A stretch of 64,000 bases of DNA from NCBI RefSeq assembly GCF_902459805.1, contig NZ_CABPST010000002.1, positions 1 through 64,000 on the forward strand, written 5' to 3'. Positions 35,019 to 44,130 of this stretch are shown one piece after another. The position numbers and the translations under genes were made by a program. Source of the DNA: Pandoraea bronchicola. Its GTDB lineage: Bacteria; Pseudomonadota; Gammaproteobacteria; Burkholderiales; Burkholderiaceae. Position 1 is the first letter of the stretch. The number at the start of each line of letters is the position of its first letter. Under the pieces are notes generated by a model. That model had not been told where the DNA came from. It saw nothing but the letters and a program-made list of their open reading frames with translations, and ran no database searches.

Positions 35019-35846
35019 ATGTTGCTCTGTCAGATCACCGACCTTCACATCACGCGACCCGGTGCGCTTGCCTGCGGGCGCGTCGATACCGCGCAGGCCT
35101 TGCGGCGCGCGATCGCTACCATCAACCGCTGGACGCCGCGGCCCGATGCCGTCATTGCCACTGGCGATCTGATTGATACGCCCCATCTATCGGAATACGA
35201 AGTACTTCGCGAGTGCCTGGCGGAGCTGACGATCCCGCTGTATCTGGTCGTTGGGAACCACGATCATCGCGAGGGGCTGCGCGCGGCATTTCCGCAGCAC
35301 ACCTATCTGCACGCGGCGAGTGAGTTCGTGCAGTACCGCGTCGATCTCGGGCCGTTGACCGTGCTCGCGCTCGACACGCAAGATCCGCCGAATCCCGGCG
35401 GGCATTTGTGCGAAGCCCGTCTCACCTGGCTCGACGAACAACTGCATGCGTGCGCCGGACGTCCGACGATCATTGCCATGCATCATCCGCCATTCGAGAC
35501 AGGTATCGAGTTCATGGATGGATACGGCCTTACGGCGCAAGGCCGCGCAGGTTTTGCGAGTGTGGTATCACGGCACCGTCACATTGAACGAGTGATCAGC
35601 GGCCATTTGCACCGGAGTATTCAGGCGAGCGTCGAGGGGGCGCCCGGTGTCATGGCGAGCACATGCATGTCGACGGCGCATCAGATCACCCTCGGGCTCT
35701 CGCCCGGGGCGCCGGGTTCGATCATACTCGAGCCGCCGGGTTTCGCGTTGCATCTGTGGCAACCGGGGGCGGGCGTGCGCACCCATTTGGCGTATGTTGG
35801 CCCGCACGACGGCCCGTATTCGTTCGACGGTGAATCGGTCTCCTGA
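35019..35846 (+). CDS. CpdA-like metallophosphoesterase
   Basis: A 275-residue calcineurin-like phosphoesterase. The metal-binding motifs are all present in order: ITDLHI near residue 7, ATGDLIDT near 47, VVGNHDHR near 76, AMHHPPFE near 150 and ISGHLHRSI near 192. This is the class III cAMP phosphodiesterase/glycerophosphodiesterase group, so hydrolysis of cyclic or phosphodiester substrates is expected; cAMP is not proven. ATG 35019 has TTGAGGA upstream. It appears to stand alone. A pel gene cluster begins about 300 bases downstream on the same strand, which may be chance. Confidence 0.88.
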   Translation: MLLCQITDLHITRPGALACGRVDTAQALRRAIATINRWTPRPDAVIATGDLIDTPHLSEYEVLRECLAELTIPLYLVVGNHDHREGLRAAFPQHTYLHAASEFVQYRVDLGPLTVLALDTQDPPNPGGHLCEARLTWLDEQLHACAGRPTIIAMHHPPFETGIEFMDGYGLTAQGRAGFASVVSRHRHIERVISGHLHRSIQASVEGAPGVMASTCMSTAHQITLGLSPGAPGSIILEPPGFALHLWQPGAGVRTHLAYVGPHDGPYSFDGESVS

Positions 35847-36163
35847 AGGATTCATGCGGCTTTGCGGCAGGAAAAAATGGGGACGAAAGTAGGACTGGAC
35901 GTGTGTAAAGTTCATCTCCATTAAACATAAGAGATCAGTTCGGATCAGCAGTCATAGGCCGTCCCGACGGGGAAGTATCGCGGGGCGGGAGCGACGGGTC
36001 TTCCCGAGATAACTGTCGATCCGTCGCCCAGGGCCCCGGCCGAAGACGCCGGGCAGGGCACATTCCGATAACGGGGAATCATGCAAACCGCCATCGCGCA
36101 GCGCTTGCGCGAATGCCGGCGTTTCGCGCCGGGCTTTTCGATGGCATGCGCGGACGCGGTGCC
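35847..36163. other. Region between phosphoesterase gene and pelD
   Basis: About 315 bases where pelA-pelB-pelC would lie in a standard pel operon; nothing resembling them is here. AT-rich TTAAACATAA at 35921-35930 may be a promoter. ATG 36081 follows a GGGGAATC ribosome-like site but opens only a 45-codon frame that runs into pelD in another frame. GC-rich inverted stretches lie at 36021-36060. Confidence 0.5.
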
Positions 36164-37642
36164 ATGGAATCCGCGCGTGCGCACCCGGCCGATTTCCACT
36201 TCCGCGAACACCACGTGACCGCCGCTACGCCTAACGAAGCCGAACCGGCACGCAATGCCAAGTTGCCGGCTCGCGTGCGCCGCTCGCAGCCGCTTGGCAA
36301 TCTCGGGCGGTGGGGGCGCTGGATTGCCCCAGCCATCGCAAGTCCGTTTGCCTGGCTTGAAGTACTGGGCGGCACTGCGCTCCTGGTGCTGGTCGCCTGG
36401 CGGTTGCACCCGGCCGATCCCTTGTTGCTTTCCGCGCAGTTCCCGTGGTTGTGGCTGGCGGCGCTCGTCGCTGCATTGCGCTATGGCTCGCTGGCAGGGG
36501 CTGCGAGCGGGCTGGTGCTCGTGGCGGCCTGGTATGCCCTTTATGCACCGTACGCACCGGCGGGTGGCCCGTTTCCCATGGTGCACTTCGCGGGGGGCAT
36601 GACGGCGGCATTGATCGCAGGGCACTTCTGCGATGTCTGGTCCCACCGGGCGAATCGGGCGCAGGGCATCAACGCGTACTTCAGCGACCGGCTCGTTGCG
36701 ATCACGCACAACCACTATCTGCTGCGTGTCTCGCACGAACGGCTTGAACGTGATTTGCTGGCGCGTCCGGTGACGCTGCGCGATGCGTTGACGCGTCTGC
36801 GCGATCTCACCGTGCGGCGGGCGGGCGATGTTCACGGGCACGCTGGCGGCTTGCCGAATGCGCAGCCGATGCTCGAATTCGCATCGTTGACGTGCCAGAT
36901 CGAAGTCGCCTCGTTATTCCCCGTACGTGCAGGCAGGCTCGACACGACGCCCATCGCGCGCGTTGGAGAGGGCTTCGAACCGGATGCCGACGACCCGCTC
37001 GTCCAGCATTGTCTTCGCGAGGGTACGCTCGCGCATGTGCGCGCCGACGACGCGGCGAGCGACACCAGTCCCTATCTCGCCTGCGCGCCGCTGCTCGACG
37101 CCGACGGCATGTTGGTCAGCGTACTGATCGTGCGTCGCATGCCGTTTCTCGCGCTCAATCACGACAACCTTCAATTGCTGCTGGTGCTGCTTGCCTATTA
37201 CGCAGATGGCGTGGCCCATCAACCACTGGTCGCGACCGTGCGGGAGTCGGTGCCGCAAGTGCCTTACGATTTTGCGCTCGAGCTGGGACGTCTGGCCCGG
37301 CTCAAGCGGGCGAGCGGCATCGAGTCCTCGCTCGTTGCGCTGGCGTTCCCGCGCGGTGCACGGGGCGACTCGCTGTTCGAGCAGACGGTGCGCCAACGCC
37401 GGGCCCTCGACGCGATATGGACCATCGGCACGCCTCGCCGGCAGATCGCCATCGCGTTGATGCCGATCACTGACGAGCATGGCATCGACGGCTACCTGCT
37501 GCGCATCGAGACCCTTCTGCGGCAACAGTACGACGTCGATTTCCAAAGCGGTCATATCGCGGTGCACACGGCTCACGTAGACGCCGATGCCCCTGGGGAC
37601 GGGCTGCTCAAACTGATGGAGCGATGCGTCGACCATGCCTGA
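36164..37642 (+). CDS. pelD: PelD, c-di-GMP receptor of Pel polysaccharide synthesis
   Basis: About 490 residues. Four hydrophobic segments (about residues 50-150, LEVLGGTALLVLVAWRLHP onward) are followed by a GAF domain and a degenerate GGDEF domain, the layout of PelD. The inhibitory-site-like RxxD that binds c-di-GMP is seen as RALD at 37400-37411, and the GGDEF motif itself is lost (MPITDEHGID). PelD binds c-di-GMP in the inner membrane and switches on Pel synthesis. The start is uncertain: ATG 36164, 36146 and 36113 are in frame, none with a good ribosome site. pelE overlaps its end by 8 bases. Confidence 0.88.
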   Translation: MESARAHPADFHFREHHVTAATPNEAEPARNAKLPARVRRSQPLGNLGRWGRWIAPAIASPFAWLEVLGGTALLVLVAWRLHPADPLLLSAQFPWLWLAALVAALRYGSLAGAASGLVLVAAWYALYAPYAPAGGPFPMVHFAGGMTAALIAGHFCDVWSHRANRAQGINAYFSDRLVAITHNHYLLRVSHERLERDLLARPVTLRDALTRLRDLTVRRAGDVHGHAGGLPNAQPMLEFASLTCQIEVASLFPVRAGRLDTTPIARVGEGFEPDADDPLVQHCLREGTLAHVRADDAASDTSPYLACAPLLDADGMLVSVLIVRRMPFLALNHDNLQLLLVLLAYYADGVAHQPLVATVRESVPQVPYDFALELGRLARLKRASGIESSLVALAFPRGARGDSLFEQTVRQRRALDAIWTIGTPRRQIAIALMPITDEHGIDGYLLRIETLLRQQYDVDFQSGHIAVHTAHVDADAPGDGLLKLMERCVDHA

Positions 37643-38768
37643 GCGCACATCACAGGGCGAGCGTGTGACGACCGGCTGGCGTCGGCGTCAGAACGGTGCC
37701 GCACGTGGCCTGCGTCTGCTGCAATGGGCATTCACATTTGCGATTGCCGCGTTTGCGGTTGCCGCGCAAGCACAGGCATTGCGCCTCGTCTTGCAAGATG
37801 AAACATGGAATTCTCTGCCACAGGCGCTGGACTCGGCCAGGGTGTCGATGTCAGCGGTACTGGCGTGGCAGGCTGTCGCGGCGTTGCTGGCGGGCGGTTT
37901 CATGATTTGCGTATTGCCGGCCAGCTATCGCGGACGGCGCGGAGCGTTCTGGCATATTGCGCTCGTCACCTTTTTCTTGCCCGGTGCGGGCCTCACGGTC
38001 GTGTTGGGCGTGCTCCTGATCGGATACCTGTTTCCACCGCCACGCGAGGCATTGGCTGCCGGCCAGGTGACGCCCCCGGGCTTCATCTCGCATCTGGTGG
38101 CGCGTGTTCGGCATGGTGCGGGAATGCGCTTGCGGGCGAGGTTGCGCAATGTGCAAGGCGAGCGCGACGACCGCGTGGCGGCCTTGATCTCGGTGCAGGC
38201 GCTGCCGTCACGGGTCACGAGTGAGATCGCTCGCGATTTGCTGGCCGATCCTGTCGAAGAGGTGCGTCTGCTGGCGTACGGCATTCTCGACGGGATGGAG
38301 AAGCGCATCACGCAGCAAATTTACGCGATGCGTGACCGGCACGCGGCGGCGCAGGACGAAGATGAGCGCGCGCATGCGTGCCGCCGTCTCGCCGAACTGT
38401 ACTGGGAACTGATCTATCAGAACCTGGTGCGTGGCGAAGTGCTGCGCTTCACGCTGGAGCGTGTCGAGCAGTTCGCGCGCGACGCGCTGGAGCAACACGA
38501 GGACGATGCCTCGATGTGGTACCTGCTCGGCCGCTGCGCGCTATTGCGTGAGACGCCGGACGCCGCCGAGATGTACCTGCGCCACGCGCAGTTTCACAAC
38601 TTTCCCACGGAGCGCCTGTTGCCCTGGCTGGCGGAAGCTGCGTTCCAGAGGCGTCGTTACGACCGGGTGTCGCAATTGCTTGGCGGCGTCGGGGCGGGTG
38701 TGGCGGGCGCCAGAGGCTCAACGGCCTCGCCAGCGGTGCAGCCCGCCGTGCGATTCTGGACGCGTTAG
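37635..38768 (+). CDS. pelE: PelE, inner-membrane scaffold of Pel synthase
   Basis: A 377-residue protein with two or three N-terminal membrane segments (LQWAFTFAIAAFAVAAQA, AVLAWQAVAALLAGGFMI, HIALVTFFLPGAGLTVVLGVLLIGYLF) and a cytoplasmic helical part resembling TPR repeats (ELYWELIYQNLVRGEVLRFT onward). This matches PelE, which holds PelD and PelF together at the inner membrane. ATG 37635 overlaps the pelD stop by 8 bases, so the genes are translationally coupled. The stop is 5 bases before pelF. The last 30 residues are Gly/Ala-rich. Confidence 0.87.
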   Translation: MPERTSQGERVTTGWRRRQNGAARGLRLLQWAFTFAIAAFAVAAQAQALRLVLQDETWNSLPQALDSARVSMSAVLAWQAVAALLAGGFMICVLPASYRGRRGAFWHIALVTFFLPGAGLTVVLGVLLIGYLFPPPREALAAGQVTPPGFISHLVARVRHGAGMRLRARLRNVQGERDDRVAALISVQALPSRVTSEIARDLLADPVEEVRLLAYGILDGMEKRITQQIYAMRDRHAAAQDEDERAHACRRLAELYWELIYQNLVRGEVLRFTLERVEQFARDALEQHEDDASMWYLLGRCALLRETPDAAEMYLRHAQFHNFPTERLLPWLAEAAFQRRRYDRVSQLLGGVGAGVAGARGSTASPAVQPAVRFWTR

Positions 38769-38773
38769 GGCCC

Positions 38774-40420
38774 ATGCCAATGCGCCCGCACGGCGATCTT
38801 CCGACTTCCAAACCGTCTGCCGGGGGGGCGAACGCTGCCCCGGTCGCAGACATCGCGTTACTCCTCGAAGGCACTTTCCCCTATGTGCGGGGCGGCGTGT
38901 CGTCGTGGGTCGATCTGCTCATTCGCGCGTTTCCCGATCTGACCTTCGCGGTGGTGTTCATCGGCAGCCGCCGGGGCGACTACGGCGCGCCCGTCTATCC
39001 GATGCCCGCGAATGTTGTCCACTTCGAGGCGCATTACCTGTACGAGGCGGCCAAGCGGCCGGCGGAGGCGGCCGACAATACGGCGCGAACGCGCCAGGGC
39101 TCGGGCGATGCGAGTGCGTTCGCGCAAGTTGCCCGGATGCACGACCGGTTCCGTCAGCGGCACGAGGCGCGCGACGGCACGGCCGACGACGGGGCGGGCG
39201 ACGATCTGTCTGCGATGCTGTCGCGAATTCTGCCAATGCTGCGCCAGGGGCAGGCGCTGGCCCAGCCAGCGTTTCTCCATAGCGAGCGTGCCTGGGATTT
39301 CATCACGCAGCGCTATGAGCGCTACTGCCACGACCCGTCGTTTACCGATTACTTCTGGACGATACGTGCCATGCACAAGCCGATCTGGCAATTGGCGCAG
39401 ATCGCCGGTGCGTTGCCACCGGCCCGCGTGTATCACACCGTATCGACCGGATATGCCGGGCTGTTGGGGGCGATGCTGCGCATGAGTACTGGCCGGCCGT
39501 TGCTCGTCACCGAACATGGCAGCTACACGAAAGAGCGCAAGCTCGACCTGCTGCAAAGCGAATGGCTGCGTGACAATCGTGGCCCGTTCGAGCGCGACAT
39601 CTCGCGCGTCGGTTATTTCCAGAATCTATGGATGCGTTTTTTCGAGGCCATCGGCCGGGTGTGTTACGACTCGGCAAACGAGATCGTCTCGCTGTATGAG
39701 GGCAGCCGCCAGCGCCAGGTGAGCGACGGAGCGCCTGGGCATAAGACGCGCAGCATTGCCAATGGCGTGGACATCGCGCGCTTTGCCGCGTTGCGTGTCG
39801 AGCGCCGCGAGACCGAAGCGCAGATGGATCGAGCGGACATCCCCCCGGTGGTGGCGTTAGTGGGACGTGTGGTGCCCGTCAAGGACATCAAGACGTTTCT
39901 GCGGGCCGTTTTCATTGCCTACCGTGCGCGGCCTGACTTGCAGGGCTGGATCGTCGGGCCCGACACGGAAGACCCGGGCTACGCGCAGGAGTGCCGGGAT
40001 CTCGCCGCGAGCCTCGGCATGGAATATCAAGTGCGATTCATGGGGTATCGGGCTATCGAATCGGTATTGCCGCAAATCGGTGTGCTGGCGTTGTCGTCCG
40101 TTTCCGAAGCATTGCCGCTGGTCATGCTCGAAGCGGCGGCGGCCGGTGTGCCGGTCGTGGCCACAGACGTTGGCGCATGCCGTCAGGTGATCGACGGCAA
40201 CGGCGCGCAGGACCATGCGCTCGGCCGCGCGGGACGCATCGTGCCGATGGCCGACCCAGAGGCACTCGCCGCCGCCATCGTCGACGTGCTGGAGCCCGGC
40301 GCATGGCATGCCGCGAGCCGCGCCGGCATCGCGCGCGTCGAGCGCTACTACCGGCTCGACACCATGTGCGATGCCTATCGCACGTTGTACCGGCGGTGGA
40401 TGGACGGAGGGGATGACTGA
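38774..40420 (+). CDS. pelF: PelF, GT4 glycosyltransferase of Pel synthesis
   Basis: A 548-residue soluble glycosyltransferase of family GT4. The N-terminal loop YVRGGVSSWVDLLIRAFPDL is the PelF hallmark. The C-terminal half has VALVGRVVPVKDIKTFLRAV and the E-x7-E catalytic pair in SEALPLVMLEA. PelF polymerises the Pel chain using a UDP-sugar, and the neighbouring epimerase fits a GalNAc or Gal donor. ATG 38774 and 38780 are both possible starts. It begins 5 bases after pelE and its stop TGA shares a base with the pelG start. Confidence 0.93.
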   Translation: MPMRPHGDLPTSKPSAGGANAAPVADIALLLEGTFPYVRGGVSSWVDLLIRAFPDLTFAVVFIGSRRGDYGAPVYPMPANVVHFEAHYLYEAAKRPAEAADNTARTRQGSGDASAFAQVARMHDRFRQRHEARDGTADDGAGDDLSAMLSRILPMLRQGQALAQPAFLHSERAWDFITQRYERYCHDPSFTDYFWTIRAMHKPIWQLAQIAGALPPARVYHTVSTGYAGLLGAMLRMSTGRPLLVTEHGSYTKERKLDLLQSEWLRDNRGPFERDISRVGYFQNLWMRFFEAIGRVCYDSANEIVSLYEGSRQRQVSDGAPGHKTRSIANGVDIARFAALRVERRETEAQMDRADIPPVVALVGRVVPVKDIKTFLRAVFIAYRARPDLQGWIVGPDTEDPGYAQECRDLAASLGMEYQVRFMGYRAIESVLPQIGVLALSSVSEALPLVMLEAAAAGVPVVATDVGACRQVIDGNGAQDHALGRAGRIVPMADPEALAAAIVDVLEPGAWHAASRAGIARVERYYRLDTMCDAYRTLYRRWMDGGDD

Positions 40421-41796
40421 TGGCGGGTATCGGTTTCGAGTTGCGGCGGCTGCTGCGCAGCGACACGCTTTCGGGCACTTTCGCCGCCTACGGCTATGCG
40501 GGGATCATCAGCGCGGGCCCGCTGGTGCTGTCGATGGTCAGCGTGGTACTGGTCGGGCTGATGAGTCTGACGCATGTCCATGCGCACGACGTGTTGACGC
40601 AATTTCAGGTTTCGGTGACGTATCTGATCGCGTCGAGCGTGATGGCAACGGGGCTCATCCAATTGGCGTTCACCCGCTATCTGAGCGACCGGCTGTTTGC
40701 GGGAGAGCCGCAGGCGGTCATGCCGTCGTTCAATGCGGTGACGCTGGTCACCACAGTGGTGCTTGGGGCCATTGGCCTTGTTTTGTCGCAGACACTTTTC
40801 TCGAACCTGCCGCTGACGTATCGCTGGCTGATGTGGACCGGCTTCGTGCTGCTCGGCAATCTGTGGATCGTGGTGCTGTTCCTTACAAGCGTGAAGCAGT
40901 ACCGGGCGATTCTCGGCGTGTTCTGCGCGGGCTACAGCCTGAGCGTGGTCAGTGCCGTGCTGTTGGGGCGCTTCGGGCTCACGGGCCTGCTGGGCGGCTT
41001 CGTGATCGGCCACACGTGTCTGCTGCTGGGGCTCACAGCGATTGTCGTGCGGAACTATCGAACCACCACCTGGCTGTCGTGGTCGGTCTTCGTGCCGCGC
41101 AATTTGCGGCTCTCGCTGGTCGGCGTCGGCGTGTGCTTCGGGCTCGGCGTGTGGATCGACAAGCTGATCTTCTGGGCGTCGCCTGCGACCAGCATCTCGA
41201 TCATCGGGCCGCTGCGCGCTGCCCCAATCTATGATCTGCCGGTGTTCCTGTCGTACCTTTGCGTGATTCCGGGCATGGCGGTATTCCTGCTGCGAATCGA
41301 GACGGATTTTGCCGAAGCCTACGCCGGGTTCTTCGACGCTGTGCGTCAGGGCGGCACGTTGCGTCAGATTTCGGCGTCGCGTGTGTCGATGGTGCGTGCA
41401 GTGCGCACCGGCCTCTACGAGATCCTCAAGGTGCAAGCCGTGGTGACGCTGCTCGTCTTTGCGTTCGGCGACGACATGCTAAGACTGGTGGGGGTGCCCG
41501 AGGCGTGGCAATCGTTGCTGCGCATCGATGTCATCGCCGCGGGGCTGCAAGTGCTGCTGCTCGGCGTGCTCAATGTGCTGTTCTATCTGGACCGGCGCCG
41601 TGACGTGCTGATCCTCACCTCGCTGCTGGTGGTGCTCAATGCGGCCTTCACCTGGGCCAGTCTGCAATACGGGCCAGCGCTGTATGGTTATGGGTTCGCG
41701 CTCGCGCTGCTGTGTGTGCTGGGGCTCGGCGCGCACCGTCTGACCCGCCGGCTGGCGGCGCTTGAATACGATACCTACATGGGCCAGAGCGCATGA
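40420..41796 (+). CDS. pelG: PelG, membrane flippase-like subunit of Pel synthesis
   Basis: A 458-residue inner-membrane protein with about 12 segments, the size and pattern of PelG (polysaccharide transporter superfamily). It starts MAGIGFELRRLLRSDTLSG, the conserved PelG opening. It is thought to move the growing polymer across the inner membrane with PelD-PelE-PelF. ATG 40420 overlaps the pelF stop by one base, with GGAGGGGATG directly before it, so coupling is strong. After it come 186 bases with a 10-bp tandem repeat, then galE. Confidence 0.93.
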   Translation: MAGIGFELRRLLRSDTLSGTFAAYGYAGIISAGPLVLSMVSVVLVGLMSLTHVHAHDVLTQFQVSVTYLIASSVMATGLIQLAFTRYLSDRLFAGEPQAVMPSFNAVTLVTTVVLGAIGLVLSQTLFSNLPLTYRWLMWTGFVLLGNLWIVVLFLTSVKQYRAILGVFCAGYSLSVVSAVLLGRFGLTGLLGGFVIGHTCLLLGLTAIVVRNYRTTTWLSWSVFVPRNLRLSLVGVGVCFGLGVWIDKLIFWASPATSISIIGPLRAAPIYDLPVFLSYLCVIPGMAVFLLRIETDFAEAYAGFFDAVRQGGTLRQISASRVSMVRAVRTGLYEILKVQAVVTLLVFAFGDDMLRLVGVPEAWQSLLRIDVIAAGLQVLLLGVLNVLFYLDRRRDVLILTSLLVVLNAAFTWASLQYGPALYGYGFALALLCVLGLGAHRLTRRLAALEYDTYMGQSA

Positions 41797-41827
41797 CGCG
41801 GTCGACCGGGGCGTGCGCCGCTTAATG

Positions 41828-41877
41828 TCTTGGCGGGTCTTGGCCCGTCTTGGCGCGCCTTGGCGTGCCATTGGCGG
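41828..41877. repeat. 10-bp tandem repeat, five units, between pelG and galE
   Basis: Five head-to-tail 10-base units follow TCTTGGCGGG: the first three keep TCTTGGC exactly, the fourth has CCTTGGC, the fifth CCATTGGCGG. The period equals one helical turn. It lies 31 bases after the pelG stop and about 105 bases before galE. Confidence 0.9.
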
Positions 41878-41982
41878 CAGAACGGCGGCTGGAGTAATAT
41901 CGCAGGTCTCGCGCGTGGGGTCGTACCGTGATCGATCCGTGCGATATCAAAGGCGCCAAACCGGCGTCACAAGAGTCTCTTC

Positions 41983-43005
41983 ATGAACAACCTGGGCACC
42001 ATTCTCGTCACTGGCGGGGCCGGCTACATCGGCTCGCATACCTGTGTCGAGCTTCTGGCGGGCGGCTACGATGTCGTCATCGTCGATAACTTCTGTAACA
42101 GCCACCCCGACGCGGTGGCTCGCATCGGACGCATTGCTGGCCGTGCGCCCATATTCATCGAAGGCGATGCCTGTTCAGCCGCAGTCATGGACGACGTCTT
42201 TACTCGTCATCGCATCGATGGCGTGATCCACTTTGCCGCACTGAAGTCCATCGGCGAATCGCTCGAAAAGCCTTCCCTCTATTACCGCAACAATCTCGGC
42301 AGCCTGCTGACGCTGATCGAGACGATGGATCGCCACGACGTGCGCCATCTCGTGTTCAGTTCGTCGGCCGCCGTGTATGGCTATCAGACATCGGTGCCGA
42401 TCGATGAGACGGCGCCGCTCTCGACGGGCAATCCGTATGGTCACACCAAGCTGATGGCCGAGCAGATGCTCGCCGACACGGTGAAATCCGATGCGCGCTG
42501 GCGTGTCGGGGTGTTGCGATACTTCAACCCGGTGGGCGCGCACGAAAGCGGGCTGATCGGCGAGGATCCGGGCGGTCTGCCGAACAACCTGATGCCGTAT
42601 GTCGCGCAGGTCGCCGTGGGCAAGTTGCCGCAGCTCAAGGTCTATGGGGGCGATTGGGAGACCCCCGATGGCACGGGCGTACGCGACTACCTGCATGTGG
42701 TGGATCTTGCTCGCGGCCATTTGGCGGCGCTGGCGGGCTTGCGCAAGCTGGACGAGGGGTTCACCGTCAATCTGGGAACCGGGCGAGGGCACACCGTGCT
42801 CGAAGTCGTGCGGGCGTTCGAGGCGGCCAGCGGCCGTAAAGTGCCGTTCGAGATCGTCGAGCGGCGCTCGGGCGACGTGGGGTCTTCGTATGCCAATGCC
42901 TCGCGCGCGCACGCGCTGCTCGGCTGGCGCGCCGAATACGATCTGGCGCGCATGTGCGCCGATCACTGGCGTTGGCAGCATCAAAACCCTGATGGATATC
43001 GATAA
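41983..43005 (+). CDS. galE: UDP-glucose 4-epimerase
   Basis: A 340-residue short-chain dehydrogenase of the GalE type. The NAD-binding GGAGYIGSHTCVEL starts at residue 9, with VDNFCNS after it. SSSAAVYGYQ gives the catalytic Ser and YGHTK gives Tyr and Lys. It interconverts UDP-Glc and UDP-Gal, or the N-acetyl forms. It directly follows pelG on the same strand, so it may supply the UDP-Gal or UDP-GalNAc needed by PelF, as PelX-type epimerases do in some pel clusters. ATG 41983 is the only sensible start; the ribosome site is weak. Confidence 0.93.
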   Translation: MNNLGTILVTGGAGYIGSHTCVELLAGGYDVVIVDNFCNSHPDAVARIGRIAGRAPIFIEGDACSAAVMDDVFTRHRIDGVIHFAALKSIGESLEKPSLYYRNNLGSLLTLIETMDRHDVRHLVFSSSAAVYGYQTSVPIDETAPLSTGNPYGHTKLMAEQMLADTVKSDARWRVGVLRYFNPVGAHESGLIGEDPGGLPNNLMPYVAQVAVGKLPQLKVYGGDWETPDGTGVRDYLHVVDLARGHLAALAGLRKLDEGFTVNLGTGRGHTVLEVVRAFEAASGRKVPFEIVERRSGDVGSSYANASRAHALLGWRAEYDLARMCADHWRWQHQNPDGYR

Positions 43006-43230
43006 CCGGGCCCAACCCCTTCGACCCCTCAGGGACAAATGAAAGCAATTCCCAATTGGGGTAAAATGATCGGGTTTTCCCGCCCAAAACCGAAAGCGCG
43101 TGCACCTCATGCGCCGGGAGTCCGGGCATCGGGCCATTAGGGATGGCCCGCGCACAAGCATTTCAGGCGCACGGGCGTTCGGCCCCGCCGATGTGCCGCG
43201 CCGCCGCCCTTCGTCTAACGTCAAGCCACT

Positions 43231-44001
43231 ATGAGTACTCAGAATCAACAGACTGTGCTGGAAGTCCACCATTGGACTGATACGTTGTTCAGCTTCAAGA
43301 CCACTCGCGACGCTTCGTTCCGTTACGTCAATGGCCAGTTCACGATGATCGGGCTGGAAGTGGAAGGCAAACCGCTGCTGCGTGCCTACAGCATGGCAAG
43401 CGCGAATTACGAGGAAGAGCTGGAGTTCCTGAGCATCAAGGTGCAGGACGGTCCGCTGACCTCGCGTCTGCAGCACCTGAAGCCGGGCGACAAGGTCATC
43501 GTTGGCCGCAAGCCGACCGGCACGCTCATCAACGACAACCTGCTGCCGGGCAAGAACCTGTATCTGCTCTCGACGGGCACGGGCCTCGCGCCGTTCATGA
43601 GCATCATCCGAGATCCGGAAGTCTACGACCGTTATGAGCACATCATTCTGGTGCACGGCTGCCGCTTCGCCAGCGAACTGGCTTACCGTGACCTGATCAC
43701 GCAGCATCTGCCGGAACACGAGTATCTGGGTGAGTACATCCGCGACAAGCTGATCTACTACCCGACGGTCACGCGCGAAGAGTTCGAAAACCAGGGCCGT
43801 ATCACGGAACTGGTCGAGTCGGGCAAGATGTTCACCGACATCGGCTTGCCGGAATTCTCGCCGGAGAACGATCGCATCATGCTGTGCGGCAGCCCGGCCA
43901 TGCTCAAGGACACCCGCGAGCTGCTGGAAAAGCGCGGCTTCGTCGAAGGCCACAACCACGCGCCGGGGCACTACCTCGTCGAGCGCGCGTTCGTGGGCTG
44001 A
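43231..44001 (+). CDS. fpr: Ferredoxin/flavodoxin-NADP+ reductase
   Basis: A 256-residue FAD enzyme of the bacterial Fpr subclass. The FAD motif LLRAYSMASANYEE lies near residue 52, the NADP motif STGTGLAPFMSIIRD near 117, and the C-terminus ERAFVG is the short form of this subclass. It moves electrons between NADPH and ferredoxin or flavodoxin. ATG 43231 agrees with the family start. The promoter is probably at TAAAAT (43062-43067), which would give a leader of about 160 bases. A terminator follows the gene. It is a single-gene unit not linked to galE. Confidence 0.94.
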   Translation: MSTQNQQTVLEVHHWTDTLFSFKTTRDASFRYVNGQFTMIGLEVEGKPLLRAYSMASANYEEELEFLSIKVQDGPLTSRLQHLKPGDKVIVGRKPTGTLINDNLLPGKNLYLLSTGTGLAPFMSIIRDPEVYDRYEHIILVHGCRFASELAYRDLITQHLPEHEYLGEYIRDKLIYYPTVTREEFENQGRITELVESGKMFTDIGLPEFSPENDRIMLCGSPAMLKDTRELLEKRGFVEGHNHAPGHYLVERAFVG

Positions 44002-44071
44002 GCATTGACGCATGGCCCGGTGGCGCGGCGCGCTGCCGGCACCCGTGGGTGAATCGGCGTCATACGCAAGG

Positions 44072-44115
44072 AGCCCCCAGGGACTGGACATTGATCCGGG
44101 CCCTGGGGGCTTTTT
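44072..44115 (+). terminator. Rho-independent terminator of fpr
   Basis: AGCCCCCAGGG (44072-44082) pairs perfectly with CCCTGGGGGCT (44101-44111), followed by five T. The loop is 18 bases. It also stands between fpr and the convergent LysR gene. Confidence 0.93.
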
Positions 44116-44130
44116 CATGGGGCTTGCCGT

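Noticed and set aside
42175-44118. Very long minus-strand open frame (about 647 codons) opposite galE and fpr
   Set aside because: Both plus-strand genes are clear family members; the antisense frame has no recognisable domain and is a GC-rich shadow.
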